From assembly GCA_902806565.1 (NCBI GenBank), contig CADCXA010000061.1, forward strand, positions 62,001 through 126,000: a DNA stretch of 64,000 bases, written 5' to 3'. This DNA is from Hypoxylon rubiginosum. Lineage: Eukaryota > Ascomycota > Sordariomycetes > Xylariales > Hypoxylaceae. Of the stretch, positions 48,616-61,481 are shown in pieces. The position numbers were made by a program, and so were the translations under genes. Numbering within the stretch: position 1 is the first letter of the stretch; the number at the start of each line of letters is the position of its first letter. Under the pieces are notes generated by a model. That model was not told the origin of the DNA. It ran no database searches and was given only the letters and a program-made list of their open reading frames with translations.

Positions 48616-51600
48616 TTTGATAGGTGGACAGTGAGCTTGTATATATAAAAGCTAACTGTATGTTAGATGATGGTAGAGGTATAAGCCGAGGTTAGGTATA
48701 TAGATGTAGCAGGTGCTCAAGGCGGAAGCTTCAAAGTCTTATATAAGAGTGAATCTTTTGATAATGGTCTTGGTGGTCTGTCTGGTGAACTCGAAGTGGA
48801 TGACCGGACCCTGGGAGGAGGGAGGAGGCTGCCCTTATGTATAACAGTCGTCCATCTTACAAGATGAGCGAGATACCTATCCATTCCAAGGCTTCGAAGT
48901 AATCTCAACTAGTACAACACGTTACGAAGTACACCGCTAGACCAGGTGTACAAGATTCACAAGTATTAATTCCCAATCTTATGGTAAGATTACCGTACGG
49001 ATCCGGCATGGAGGTACATGTTAAGGCGTGTCGCAAGCCTTCACGAGCGAGTGACAAAAATAATTCACCCTACCACCCCGACCCTAGTAGGGCCACAGTG
49101 ACGCAGCCCGAAATGGGAACAGGGAATAAAAAAAGGGCTTGGCCTAGTTGGACAGGGGGGTGGTTGATACGTACTGGTATGATGGGCAATGCATCAGTGC
49201 ATGTTGTGTATCCCCAGCGCTGGTGTATGCCCCATGGAAGAAAATGAAACAAGCATAAGCCCCTGACAACCCTGCCAATCCAGCATGTGCTACATGTGCT
49301 ACATGCAGTACATCCAACCCCTGTCGAGTTCAAGACATGTGTCCAATGTACAGTACATGGCGGCGCATAGTCGATTAATTGCACCTGAAATTGGCCACTA
49401 CCCGAAATAGCTGGTCCGCGCATTACCAGACCGGGACAAGGCTCGTTCGGTAATTCATCGATTTTATTTTATTCTATTCTAACTACCTAATGTATTTCAT
49501 TTTTTAATTACGGAGTGTAGTTTATTTTATTTTTCCAAGCGGTCAAGCCTGGAACTACTATGTAGAGGTCTCTTTAGATCAATTACCTAGGTGCAACGAG
49601 TCACGGCTCAAACAAGCACGACAGATCTCAGTACCACCGGTGGAATTATTACTCTGACCTGACCCTGACCCTGACCTTTTAACACGTAGTAACGAACAGA
49701 GTGATGAGTAATAACTCCACTACATCGCACTACGTCGTCGTACATCTTCGAAGATTCATAGAACATTACGGATCCGTAGAAGTTTCCATTATATTGTCGT
49801 GGCTCCACAAACGACAGGAACCAAATCTCATTAATGAAAAGATTTTTTTTTCTCCTTCTCGCGTGGGGATATTACATTTGTGGACAAATTTTCAATCCAA
49901 GCTCCAAGTCCGAAGTCCTAATAAGTTAAGGCTCTTCGATCAGGAGAAGAGTGGGCCTCTTGTTATTACCTACGGCTGGGCTACGTATCAAAATAATGGC
50001 GTTGGGGGTTGGAAAAGGACATCTGGTTATGGCCTCGAACGAGCCCGCTGGCTTACACTACAATGACCCGCTGCAAAGTATTCCAGGCTAAAGACACAAG
50101 AGTTCCAGAATTTAGAGATGAGACGCGACGGGTTCAGGCAAATGCCCGCGTCTCCGTGGAGCTGATGTTGCCGGACAGCTCTCCGGCGTTGCTGAACAGA
50201 GGTCCTATTGAGGTGTAGCGTTCGCGCTGAAAAAAAAAAAATAGGCACTTCCTCCTTATTTGATGAATGCCGAGATTCATCTGGTGTATACTTTGCGACG
50301 TTAAGGAAAAATCTCGTCATATTATCAAGGAGTGGTCAGCTGGTCGCGAAACCCTGAACGACATCTGACAAAAGCTGGTCTAACCCCTGCATTCCAGCCC
50401 TAATTGCTGTGGTTCAAGTGGCTTTTCATGCTAGCACTCGTTCGTCTGCCCGCCTGGCTGCTTTCGTGTCTTTATTGGGCAATTAATGGAGAAGAAGCAA
50501 AACGCACCCCAATTTGTCAATGACAGAAGCAGCCACAAATGATCTTCCTCGGGGTGCCACGAGGTTGGAGGAAGAAAGTAACCATCACATTTTGACGACA
50601 CTGCCGGAAAAGGCCAGGCCTCGCCCAAGCCTTGTCTATGTGGAATTAGGTCTTTTTCGACTGTTTTTCTCTTTCTTTCTTAAACATGGCGTTCGCGTAC
50701 CTGGATTTCAAGAGCTAGCATCGCCGTAGCGTGTACATGGTCCCTTTACATCGCCGCGGGCTAATCCAAACTACCTACCTGACTAATATTTTACGGCCCC
50801 GACCAATCCGGAGGTATGGAGAGAGGGCGAAAGGAAGACTCGAGGTGTGCCATCCCTCGGCTTTTACGGCGACGACTCCCACGTCGAGCTGAATGCTGAA
50901 GTCGTGATGAGGGAACAAAAGGACCTTACCATGTCTCAGCCGCTATGCGCACACACAATCAGACAAAAGTCGGCGCCCTCATTCGCAAACATCAAAGCGC
51001 GGTACTATTTCCGCGAGGTGTGCTTCATGCTCTATGCTCTAGATTACAAACAATGTCATTTTGATGTCATTGACACATCAACTCATCGTGATAGGCTGCG
51101 CTGTGGATTCATAGTACGAAGTTAGAACTAGTAGCCTTGCTCTAGCCTCCGAGGTAAGAGAGACGCAGAATATGCCCGTTTTCGGGTGCGACGATCAAAC
51201 AACCGACATAAGCGAAAATATATGGATACATCAGTTAAGTTCATGAGTGAGTATTGCAAACTCGCGCAAGGATTCGTATCGGTATAGGGAACTCTCGGTC
51301 CATGTTGGGCTGCCATGCCGCTTGGCCATAGGACTTTGGGTCCAGCCGGAGGTCATGACTCACGATGCGTTGGCCGTGGGCCGATCAGATAGACATGGTT
51401 GTAGGCAGGCCGTTGTTAAGTTGAGGGGCTCATGACTGATTCCCTCGTTGGCGGTAGAGCTAGGTAGGTAGTATTGGATGGGATGGCTAGGGTCTGATGG
51501 ATTTTTTTTTTGTAACGCACAACATATCATGGAGAAAATAATAGGATCCGCCTGTTAATGCGGTATAATAAACACACTTGTCATTTTTTTTTCGTTTATT

Positions 51601-54600
51601 TTTTGGACACCGCTAGCCAGCTTTATCGTAGGCGTCTCACAGGGCTGACAATGAGGGATGTAAAAGTACCCCATACTGCTCCATCAGAGCGTGTACGTAG
51701 TCCCCTGTCGAACATCATCCATCAAAAGTCAAACTTCGGATATCAACTTTGAACTCACAAATCTCACCGCTATTCGAGGCTCACGGATGGTAGCATGCTG
51801 GTCACAGACAAGCTTGGGGGCATGGCAGAGACGGCGTACCTAATTCACAGAGCAGAACTACCGGGCAATCATATCAACGTGATTCTACACGATTCTCATG
51901 CGGTGGGAGAGTATTGCAGAATGCTACAGTCATGTTGATACAGCATTATTGTACGTGCGTATAATACAACCCACCCACAGCAGTATATTTTGTTTAACGT
52001 CTAACATGACGACCTATCTCAATGTGTGTCTTAAAATAGACATTCACTAGAGACGGGTGTGCATCATGTACATATTAGAAAGTAACTTATTTGCATAGTA
52101 CAACTCGCTTTAAAGACGGACATAAGATAAATATGCAACACGAGCTGACGAGGAACATGGATGAAGATGGAAGCCGAGCCTAAGAACAGTTACGCCCATT
52201 AAGACAGACCCCTGAAGCCGAGAAGTGGCTGGAATGGCGTCGTGAGTGCCCGAGTTAAGGGAAGGGCTCGTTTTCTCGCGAATTATTTCCCGCCGTTACG
52301 AGCAGAATTTTTGGGAATCGGTAATCCAGGGCGAAGGCGAGGTAAATTTTTTGTGCTAGCCAGGGGCTAGTTACCCAGGTCATTCAGGGGTAAGCCCTGA
52401 AATCTTCCCAAGTCAAACCCACTCTCGTTTGATTGAAGTGGAATCCCAATTTCTGCTCAACTCGACCTTCTAGAAGAATTCCATGATCGTCTTGGCCCGT
52501 CTCTCCTTTTTCCCTTTGCCATGACCTCACGATCTCATTTGGATGCCCCATCCAAGTTCCCACAATATCAAGTTCCGAAATCTTAGCGTGGCCGTTTCAC
52601 CAAATTCGCTCACGAAAGCTCGGCAGACAGTGAGGCGGCAACAAGAAGCTAGCAGAGTGACCTCGGCATCTTCCAAGGCAGCAGGAAAGAAACCCTGTGA
52701 CGGGGGTTATCAGACAAAGGAACTGGAGTCTTGGCAGAAGATCGATCTTCGTTACCGGCTAGGTAATGTACCTCAGGTATCAGTATCATAGGATCGTCGG
52801 AAAAGTATCTCGTTACGATGAGGGTCATCTGATTTATGCGCACATTAACTCGATTCGGTATTTGACGTGTGCTAGGCAGGCAGGCTGGCTGGGTTTACCA
52901 GAGCCTTGGGTCTGAAGATTGCTCAGCGGGACTCAACCAGCCATCGTTCTACCCTAGTTAAAAATTCATCCGTCACATTCCTCGTTCTCGCTAAGCACGC
53001 GACTATCCTGTTGAAGTTCAGCCTTTAGGATCCTTCAGACAACAGCAAGCTCGGTTTCAACTACAGAACGTTTGCGCAAGAGCTGGTTTGCGAGCGGATG
53101 GCCGCATTGCAATAAGCCGCAAAAGGACATCGCTCCAGTGTCCCTAGGCCAGACCCCTTGCATTGGTCCCTGAGTAGGTAGCTATGCATGTCTCTTCCAT
53201 CGGAGATATCGCAAGTGACAAATCCCGAATACGGCGGACGGCCTGGTCTTCGATACGGCTGTCAGCGGGTCAGCATTTTGGGTATATCTCATCCCCAGGC
53301 GTCACCTTGATGCATGGATGTCGTGCTGCGCACATAAAATCCTTCGAGGGTTGTAAAGACGAATCAGACTTGTCATACTCGAATCTTAGTACCCCATGGT
53401 TACCTCTCCCACGTGAAGTGGGTATCACAGCCTTACATCGCAAGAAGCCATAACAGGATCCATCGCGCATGCAAAAGCATGTAAGATTCCCTTCAAAACG
53501 TCAAAAATTATGCCGCGCGAAATCTTTCCCATCGGCGCCGAACGAGGCTGAAATGCGATGTACTGATAAAGAGCTTCTAGCTCTCCAAATCTGCAACTAT
53601 ATAGCTGCGGGTGTGTTGCAGATGGGCATGCATGTCGATTCTAGCTGCAGGTGTCCGTCTCGTTGGGGTCGAAGCACTACGTCTCACTAGCTGTTCTAGC
53701 CACCAATATCTCCTATTCGCGAATTCCCTAGCTCAGCGTTACCTTGTTGCTAGTAACACCGTCGCAGGGTAGGTAAGCTAAGGTATACCTAACAAACAAT
53801 CGCTCACCGTTTCATCTGCTCTGAAGCTTTGCCTCTTTCTCACCGCCACATGGGCAAACGATAAAGGTCACCAGACCATCAAGCTATTAGAGGACCGATA
53901 TGGAAGTTATATCCCGCTCGAGCATCTATGTGCCATATATGGGCGAAGATATGGGATGGAATTCGCCATCACGGATGCCACGGACCCCTAGATATAGAGA
54001 CGTAGCGCCGATATATAGGTACATACGTACGAAACACAACTTTCAGCTGAGCTACGCAATTCGACAAGGTCAATTGGCCAATAAAAGAGTATTGGTGACT
54101 CGGCTCTGAAACATCGACGCCACCCTCAGACTCAGAGCCTTGAGATTTATCTGGGCCCGAGAACAGACCACCGTGCAGACGTCTTCCCCCGCGATATCAC
54201 TTATTTCCCACGTGGGAGACAGGGGGTGGTGAGATATCACCCCTGAACATCGGTCATCGCCTGGTGCCAGAGAGTGGTCCGAGCAAAGTCGAGGGCTGGG
54301 GGGGATGTGCGAATTCCGCGACGAACGATGTGGTCTGATCATCAAGTCACGGTTCAAGCACTGAATAAGCGTACATAGAATGAGTTGTCACCTACGGACA
54401 CGGGAAGTGTACGTAGCAACGTAACCGTATTACCGGGCATAGCTTTTTCATACGAAGCCGATCGTGTTCGTGCGGGCACCAAGTAGATCTGCACATGACG
54501 AGCTCTCATACTCGAATTGTCGCAAGGAGGGCTCATCGTCGTTCGTGCGCGACACTAGTGGAATACCTAATGGCAATTTATCGTCACATATCATACAGTA

Positions 54601-56232
54601 CCTATTCCGTCGATGGGTAGTAATTATCGAATTTATCCATGAAGCAGCTAGTCCCTTTCCAGACACCTCTGCCGTGTACGTGGTAGCAGATAGAGAGACA
54701 GCCACGCACGCGTTCCTGACCTTTTCTTGGACTCGTCTCCCAAACCTCTGGGTTGTCATTGTTCGGCTGAGAGGTGAAGATTAGGAAATCCGAGCACACC
54801 CTCCTTTTCACCGTGTCTCAGAACAGCTGTGTCGCCCGATTACTGATCGCCCGATAATATTACCCCTACGAGGCCAGAACTGTGGGGGGATACTGCGAGC
54901 CTACTATCGATTACCTGTCTTACAGGTCTCACGGTACATGATAGTAAGGATTTCTGTCACCACCAGTCTGACAGGTACCGGTACCTGGGCCACACACCTA
55001 CAGCTAGAAGCCGTCGTCACTAGCACGGCAATAAGATCTTTAATGATATTTGATATTACGAAGCTCCGTCCTATCGTCTCTTCTTGTTTTATTATACCTC
55101 GCGCAACATTTCCCCATTTCTTAACTTGGCCCAACCCGCCAACCCTTGGGTCCTTGGTCACGCGGCCATGAAAACTAGGCGCTAGAAGGCCGGGTGACGG
55201 ATAAGCGGGAAGCTTTCGCTCCATCGAAAAGAGAGCGTCGGTCTGACAGGCACATACTAATCGTCGACGATCGGCCCCTCTCGTCGAACCCACCCATCAC
55301 GAGTGTGAAGTGGTGGGCAGCACTTTAATATCGCATAAAGGAAGACGCAATAGTAGCAGTGGGGGCTACCCAACAAGTTTTATATTACATACGCAGTCAC
55401 CACATACGTAGACACGCATAGTGTATTGTGTGTGTGCTATGGAGTAACAGGCAATGGATGAGGGCTCGTCGCGACGGCAAGGTTCCAACAGGTAAGATAC
55501 CACCACTGTCGTATTTGCTGTCAATAGCAAGACGGACCGGGAACCTGATCGGCGCGGACCCCAATCCCGTATCATACGAGCAAGCGCAGAAGTTGATGTA
55601 GCATCGCATCGCATCATGAATCATGGCTGTGTCGAGCGAACAATAAGCCTGAAAGCGTACAGAAGCGTAGAGAGACCCCGCCGCCTAGCGAGAGAATCCG
55701 ACGCTCTGGATAGCCAAGAATCTCGATCTGCAATCTCGCGACACACGTGTCCCTGGGAGCACAGTTCCAATGGTAGTGAAATGGAGCCCTGTTCGCCTTG
55801 AAATGCAGCCAGATAAGCCTCGATGAGGAGATAACAGTCTCGATGACGAAGGACCCGATACCCTACCCTCCTCTGTCTCTATCGCTCTCTCGGCCAATCT
55901 ACTGTTTCGATCTCTATCTCCCCGATCGACCAATGGCGACCTCTCCCAAGGAGCATGTCTCCCATCGTGCCCTGTTTACTGCATAGCACAACGAGGACCC
56001 CACGTTGCCATGTCGTGAAGTGTGGCACACCAGTCAGGGCGGAGAGGGGAAAGAGGGCGACGATTGGAAGATTGAGGGGGGACAAAGGAGGGGTGGGCGA
56101 GAAAGCGGTACGGCACGGCGCCGTTGGTTTGATGTGGTGATACCTCTGCTTAATTACCTACACACACTGATACACCAAACGGACATACGGAGTGATTGCT
56201 TCGTCGTCCTAGCGGCCGGGCTTGCGCAACCT

Positions 56233-56278
56233 AGCCTGTCCAGCCTGTCCAGCCTGTCCAGCCTGCCAGCCTGCCAGC
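56233..56278. repeat. Minisatellite, 9-bp units of agcctgtcc type
   Basis: Three units agcctgtcc are followed by two shortened agcctgcc units. Local slippage repeat in non-coding DNA. Confidence 0.85.
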
Positions 56279-59200
56279 TTCGTGGGAGAAAAAAAGAACC
56301 GACATTGCCGAAAGCTCACTAGATCAACTCCCATATATCGTCAGCTGATGAACACCATTATCTCGACTATTATCGATTTTTGCCCTGTTAGACCCTGTCC
56401 GTGCTGGGGATTACGGATACATACGATAGCATCCTAGCTCCCAATTTCCCAATATCTGATCGCCGGGCAATAATAACAGAAAATAAAATAATAATAATCC
56501 GAGTAACAATAATAAGCAAAAATGCTCCGCGAATCCCGAGTATGTACCTCCAACTCGGCGAATGGGCTTGACCCCAGCGCCCAAGCTGGGGTAAGGGGAA
56601 AGAACCAGCTACCTTACCAGCCTACCTGAGGGAGGGTATGTACAGTACATCGTGGGAATTCCGTAGTGGGAGGTAGGCTGAGTACTGGTCCAGGGTGGGT
56701 TTGCCGCATGCAAACGAGAGAAAGGCTGACGAATCAGTTCTTGACTTGACAACCTGCGCCCGGCCCAGCTTGTCAGCATCTAAACCCTGACGCCATGCCC
56801 TGACCTACGGCTGACAATATACATGGTGCATATATACCTGCATGTATGTACCTGTAGCGTAGTACCTACACAGCTGTGTAAAGTCGCAGCAGCGACGCAA
56901 GGACACGCAAATGGACGTACGGGAGGTATATTGCGCATATGTAATGGAGTATATCACGTCTGGCTTACGTGTAATTACTGCGGTTTCTTTGGCTACGACA
57001 GCTCTTGACGGACAACACGGGGAATCCAAACTCCAGGTGGACAATAAACTTGTAAGATGGCAAGGTATATGCTGACAGTTTTTTGCAAACCCCGAAACAA
57101 CAAGTTGGCCTACAGGTACAAAACAGACAGACCATTCATTACCTGGAGAAAGGAGTGAGTCAAACCAACCCCCGTTAACCGCCAACCCGCATGCACCTCG
57201 CCGCAGCCGGGGTATGGAGACCCGAAATACGGGAGCCCTGGCCGCCGCACCCTGTCCCCGGGACTTTCGGCTGCCGAGCTGCCCATTATAGGCATCTGTC
57301 TGTCTTTTGGTTGCTTACATATCTACCTCAACCTCAAATGCCTATCTTCGCCCTTGCGAAAAAAGGGCAAACCCCCCTTGCTCTTGGCGAAGCAATCACG
57401 AACCTCTAATATCCTGACAGACCGAGAGACCAGAAACACATGCAGGCCTTCTTGTTTGGGCAACAAACAAAAATAATGGTCGCCGATATGGCCGGTTACG
57501 TGTGGAGACCCATCGCGGAGAACCGCCCGGAGCTGCACGGTAGATCCTCCCGTACCAACACACCAGTGGGAAAGTAGGGTAGGTAAGCCCTCACGTGTCT
57601 ATTATTATCTCGAAACGGGCAAACAACCATTTGTAATGCGCGCGGTGATGTATGTATTGCATAGGACTGCCTACGGGGGCATTGCTATGCTGGTAGGATA
57701 CTAGGTAAAATGCGTGTTGAGATGAAAAAAAGAATCCCAAGTTTCATGCGTGTATTCTTGTTCCCTTCCAACGCCGGCCTTTGAACGCCATGATGCTAAG
57801 CCACCACCAATGTAGTCGAATATTAATAATTCAAAACGCCCTTGACTTGATATTACGTTGTTTCCTCGCGTGAGTTAGTACAACTGTTGCGGGAAGCTGG
57901 TATCAGACGCTAGGTATTATTCCCTCGAGTGTCTACATTAGACAGTGGTAAGCATGAGTGAGGGCGTTTGTAAAGTCAGCAAGATATGCAGTGTCTCATT
58001 ACACATCCCACCTCTCTAGCTGGCTGCACTATGGCATGCTTGGTAATAGAGAGGAGAGCGAGGGCCCTTTTCAGTCTACTGGCTGCAGTAGGAGTTACAC
58101 TCGGACATTTTACCGTCAATATCTAGTATACGCAGGCCGAAGCTGCCATGGTCACAAAAGTAAATATTGACAACGAAAGCAACGACTAGTGCCTTGGTAC
58201 TATGAGGGAATGCACATTGGATAGTCAATAGGAGCTTAGTTGGAAAATAACCGCCACAGGACGAAGTCGAAGTCTCCAAATAATCAATATGCATCTGCTA
58301 ACCAGCCACTCTGTCAACATGTTTAGACAACGACACTAGGCTACTCCGTCTTTGATCAGAAAAATACTACCTAGTGGCTACCTCGCAGGATCTGTCTGTT
58401 TAGACGTATACCAAATACCTACTCAAGACACTATCTAGTATGATCTCCGCCCCTCTTGAATGCATAAGCACATTGCTTAAGCCTTCTACCCAAACGGACA
58501 CGGCGGCTAGTGCGGCGCGGGCGGAGAAACTCCATCGCGAGCCGTAGTCGCCGGTTTTTCGGTTGGCGGCCCGGGCCGGGCCCGGTGGCCAGGTCGTGGC
58601 GAGGTCCAATACATATGAAGTTATTTGCCAGATGTTACCTCCAAAAAGCATAATGCGATATTCTACAAGACATACATCGAGAGTCATTTCTTTCCCTCTC
58701 CTCCTAGTGGGTGATGTATATTATTGCAGTTTGTAAGTATGCACTTACCTACCTCTTGAGTCTTTGTACACTGGAACTTCACCTGCGTGTCTATTCTTAG
58801 AAAGATGCGTCTCATGTGACCGAATAGCTACGCTTCAAGCAACGCCTACATACATTGCATACCTCTCCATGCACGGCTGCGCCTAGGAAGATCAGGACCG
58901 GGATCGATTCAAAGTGGCGAAAACCAACCGATCTCGTGATAATGGAATCTTCTTGCAGAACCAAAAAGTCTCGGCGCGTCTCTTAACTCTTAAGAGTTTG
59001 GGGGCTAGACGGGCGGTGTGGTTTTTTATTTTATTTTAAATATTCCAAATCATTGGCGCGCGCGAGTTGTTGCACATCACAAAGCATGTGTGTACCTCGA
59101 CGGCTTTGGGGTCAGACTGCATGCAGACGAGAGAGCCTATCTGGTCAGCAGAAAAAAAAAGATCGCTGGCGGGCTTGCATATGGACAACGTGGCCTTGGT

Positions 59201-59555
59201 GGTGGTCAGCGGCGAATATATTAAAAAAAAGAAAAAAAGGTTTCGCGTCGAAGAAGACGGGCACGTTGGATAGGTAAGTTTTACTCCTGCAGGTGGAACA
59301 AAGCTACACACTACACCACAAGGAGCCCTTCCTTGGGGTGTCACTGCAGGAGGATCTAGAGTTTCCGTGGCTGCATAATCAAGATATACATTCTTTTCTC
59401 TTTCTTCTTCTACTTCTCCAGTAGGCCTCTTGGGTCTTGGTTCTAGAGGCCCCGACCCACGTATACACATACGCATAGCTCGCGCGTCGAGTTAACGACG
59501 ATCTGACCTTTTTGTCTTGAAGATCCGGCATCCGATGCCGAGGCAGATCATCCCT

Positions 59556-59576
59556 CTGCTGCTGCTGCTGCTGCTG
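59556..59576. repeat. (CTG)7 trinucleotide repeat
   Basis: Seven perfect CTG units. On the plus strand they encode a leucine run in a frame starting at 59535; on the minus strand they encode a glutamine run in a frame starting at 59582. Confidence 0.95.
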
Positions 59577-59845
59577 CGACATGCGCTCGCTCTCAGCATG
59601 CGCCTAGTAAGCAAAACCGCGCATATCAAACACCGGGTGCAAAACCGCTACCCTCGACTTTTTGCCTCGGCCGACCGAATCCTGCAGCCCACGTGGTCGA
59701 GGGTGGAAGGGTTGAAGGGTGACGTGCATAGGATGGATGCTACGGCGACAGCCCGCCCGCCCGCGAATCCGTCGTTCGGGGGGTAAGATAGATGCCGTTT
59801 GGTTCCCTTTCCTTTCCTTCCCCCCCTTGGAATAAAAGAAAATCT

Positions 59846-61097
59846 TCATGAAACGTCTGAACCGGCCGGTAGTTGGGTGGAGATGATAAAGTTCTCCATC
59901 ATGGCCTGGCCACGCCCAGCTCCGCCCCCAGGTTTCGTTGCAGCGGCCGTCCTGCTGCTGCTGCCGCGGCCCGGTGGTGGTAGTGGTGGTTGGGGGCCGC
60001 CGCCGATGTTACCCTCGCGGCGCTTGACGACGAGGCACAGCACGCGGCCGTAAATAGAAAATCCCTCGTACGAGATGTCCATGGCCAGTTTCTTCTTGTC
60101 GTCGTTATCCTCGGCGCTGTCACCCTCCGCTGCTGCAGTTGCAGCGGCTCCCCTGCGACGACGCTTGGCCGGTGGCGGCCTCGTGCCAGCGTCGCCATCC
60201 GGATCTTCATCATGCACAAACAGGCCGTCATCGTCATCATCATCATTATCATCCTCCTCGCCCTCGTTCTCGCCATCCGATACGATCTCCACATCGCTAT
60301 CCCCTTGATCCTCACCGCCGCGATCAGCACCTGTATCTGTTTCTGTTTCTGTATTCCTGCGTGCGCGCTTGGGTCGCCTGCCGCTGCTGGTACCCGCTGC
60401 AGCAGCGTCGGTCTCATCTACCGCGGGAATTCCGGCCAGCGCGGCTGCAGGATCCACCTCGTCATCGCTGTCCTCGACACGAATCGCCGGAGCCAGTTCC
60501 GCAGCGTCGACGTCGATGGGTGCCTCATTGGATGCGCCCACGAGGCGGCCCGAGTTGGAGGTAAGCTTAGTTTGGGTGGTATCGTGGAAGTGTTTGTGTT
60601 TCGTCAGGAGCGCATGGCGCGTGCTTGTCTCGGTGAGGAATATGGAGACCTCGAAGTCATCTGCGAATGTGTTACATGTTGTGCTGCACCAACCTCCTCG
60701 TAGATCTTCTCATGGGGCCTATGCAAACTCCCGCAGCAGATAACGTAGAGAAAGTACTCGTGTCGGGAGTTTTTGTTGGGAGATGACATGGACATGAACA
60801 TGGACATGAACAATGTTTGCGTGTGTGCGTATGTGTGTATGCTAGGTATGTATGCGACCTACCTTGGACCACGACATCCTTAATCGCTTTCTTTTTGGTG
60901 CTTCGTTTTCGACTGCGCTCCCGCTCTTCGCGCAGCTTCGGTAAGACAAGTGGACGAACACTCTCGATGATTCTTGGCAGGACGGGATTCCTCGGGTTGA
61001 GGAGCCAGGTGTGGACGAGAGCAGGGTTATCGAGATAGATTCGGCATTCGAGGACCGAATATTTGGTGATGCGGAGGTATCGGCGTATTGGCGCCAT
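59846..61097 (-). CDS. Conserved-looking uncharacterised acidic protein
   Basis: Exon 1 is 61097-60863 and exon 2 is 60660-59846; the intron of 202 bases has a GTAGGT donor and CAG acceptor and keeps phase, giving 349 residues. The ordered N-terminus (MAPIRRYLRITKYSVLECRI, then WLLNPRNPVLPRIIESVRPL) runs into a basic KRSTKKKAIKD stretch and, across the junction, DDFEVSIFLTETSTRHALLT. The middle is acidic and low-complexity, with an Asp run from CAT/ATC repeats and basic KRARR and AKRRRR motifs that look like nuclear localisation signals. The C-terminus has YEGFSIYGRVLCLVVKRR and MENFIISTQLP. I cannot name the family. The pattern of ordered ends around a disordered centre suggests a nuclear protein; function unknown. 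Confidence 0.8.
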
Positions 61098-61481
61098 GGC
61101 GAGAGTGAATGCGCCGCATATCGCGACAGAGGAATTTATGACTCTGAGAACATTTGGTCTAAGGGTATGAGGTCACACGGGGTGACACCCTTATCCCTTT
61201 AGCTGCCTAGTCCACTGTAATTTAGCGGGGGTGCGTGCCGGTACGAAGTAGTACGAAGTAGTACGAAGTAGCCTTGCATTTGTGGCTGAGGCTCAATTAA
61301 TCTCTCGCAATTCATTGGGTGCTCTATCTGGTTCATCACGTAGCCTCACTCATAGTGGCTCAAGCTCTATCGATAACAGTAAATCTTCAGTTCTTCAAAC
61401 GAAATATCGTGAGTTTTTGTGATGCCATCAGCTCATTGATCAGTCCAATATTTAAGCACCAAACATGGTCTGGAGACTACC
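61098..61481. promoter_or_regulatory. Bidirectional promoter with 10-bp triplicated motif
   Basis: This space separates the divergent acidic-protein gene and the tRNA synthetase gene. Three perfect tandem copies of gtacgaagta fill 61241-61270. It should contain both promoters; no other gene is visible. Confidence 0.6.
61241..61270. repeat. Three perfect 10-bp tandem units (gtacgaagta)
   Basis: Exact triplication, placed between two divergently transcribed genes. It may be a slippage product or a repeated protein-binding site. Confidence 0.95.

Larger units (their letters stand above)
46601..59845. other. Gene desert of about 13 kb, normal base composition
   Basis: Many short frames exist on both strands (the longest 146 codons, 59036-59476 minus) but none shows a known domain, consistent codon use or a convincing exon chain. 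Unlike the first 18 kb it is not AT-rich. Small tandem repeats are scattered inside, for example at 56233-56278 and 59556-59576. It may hold long untranslated leaders, regulatory RNA, fast-evolving small genes or eroded repeats. Confidence 0.55.

Noticed and set aside
59036..59476. A VYLDYAATETLDP stretch reminiscent of the N-terminal motif of NFS-type cysteine desulfurases (minus strand)
   Set aside because: The similarity ends after a dozen residues; no PLP-lysine region or other desulfurase block follows in any frame nearby, so it is probably chance.
60200..60290. CAT/ATC-rich run read on the plus strand as a hydrophobic membrane protein (59990-60703)
   Set aside because: It is the antisense shadow of the Asp/Glu-rich exon of the minus-strand gene, whose splicing and ordered ends support the minus strand.
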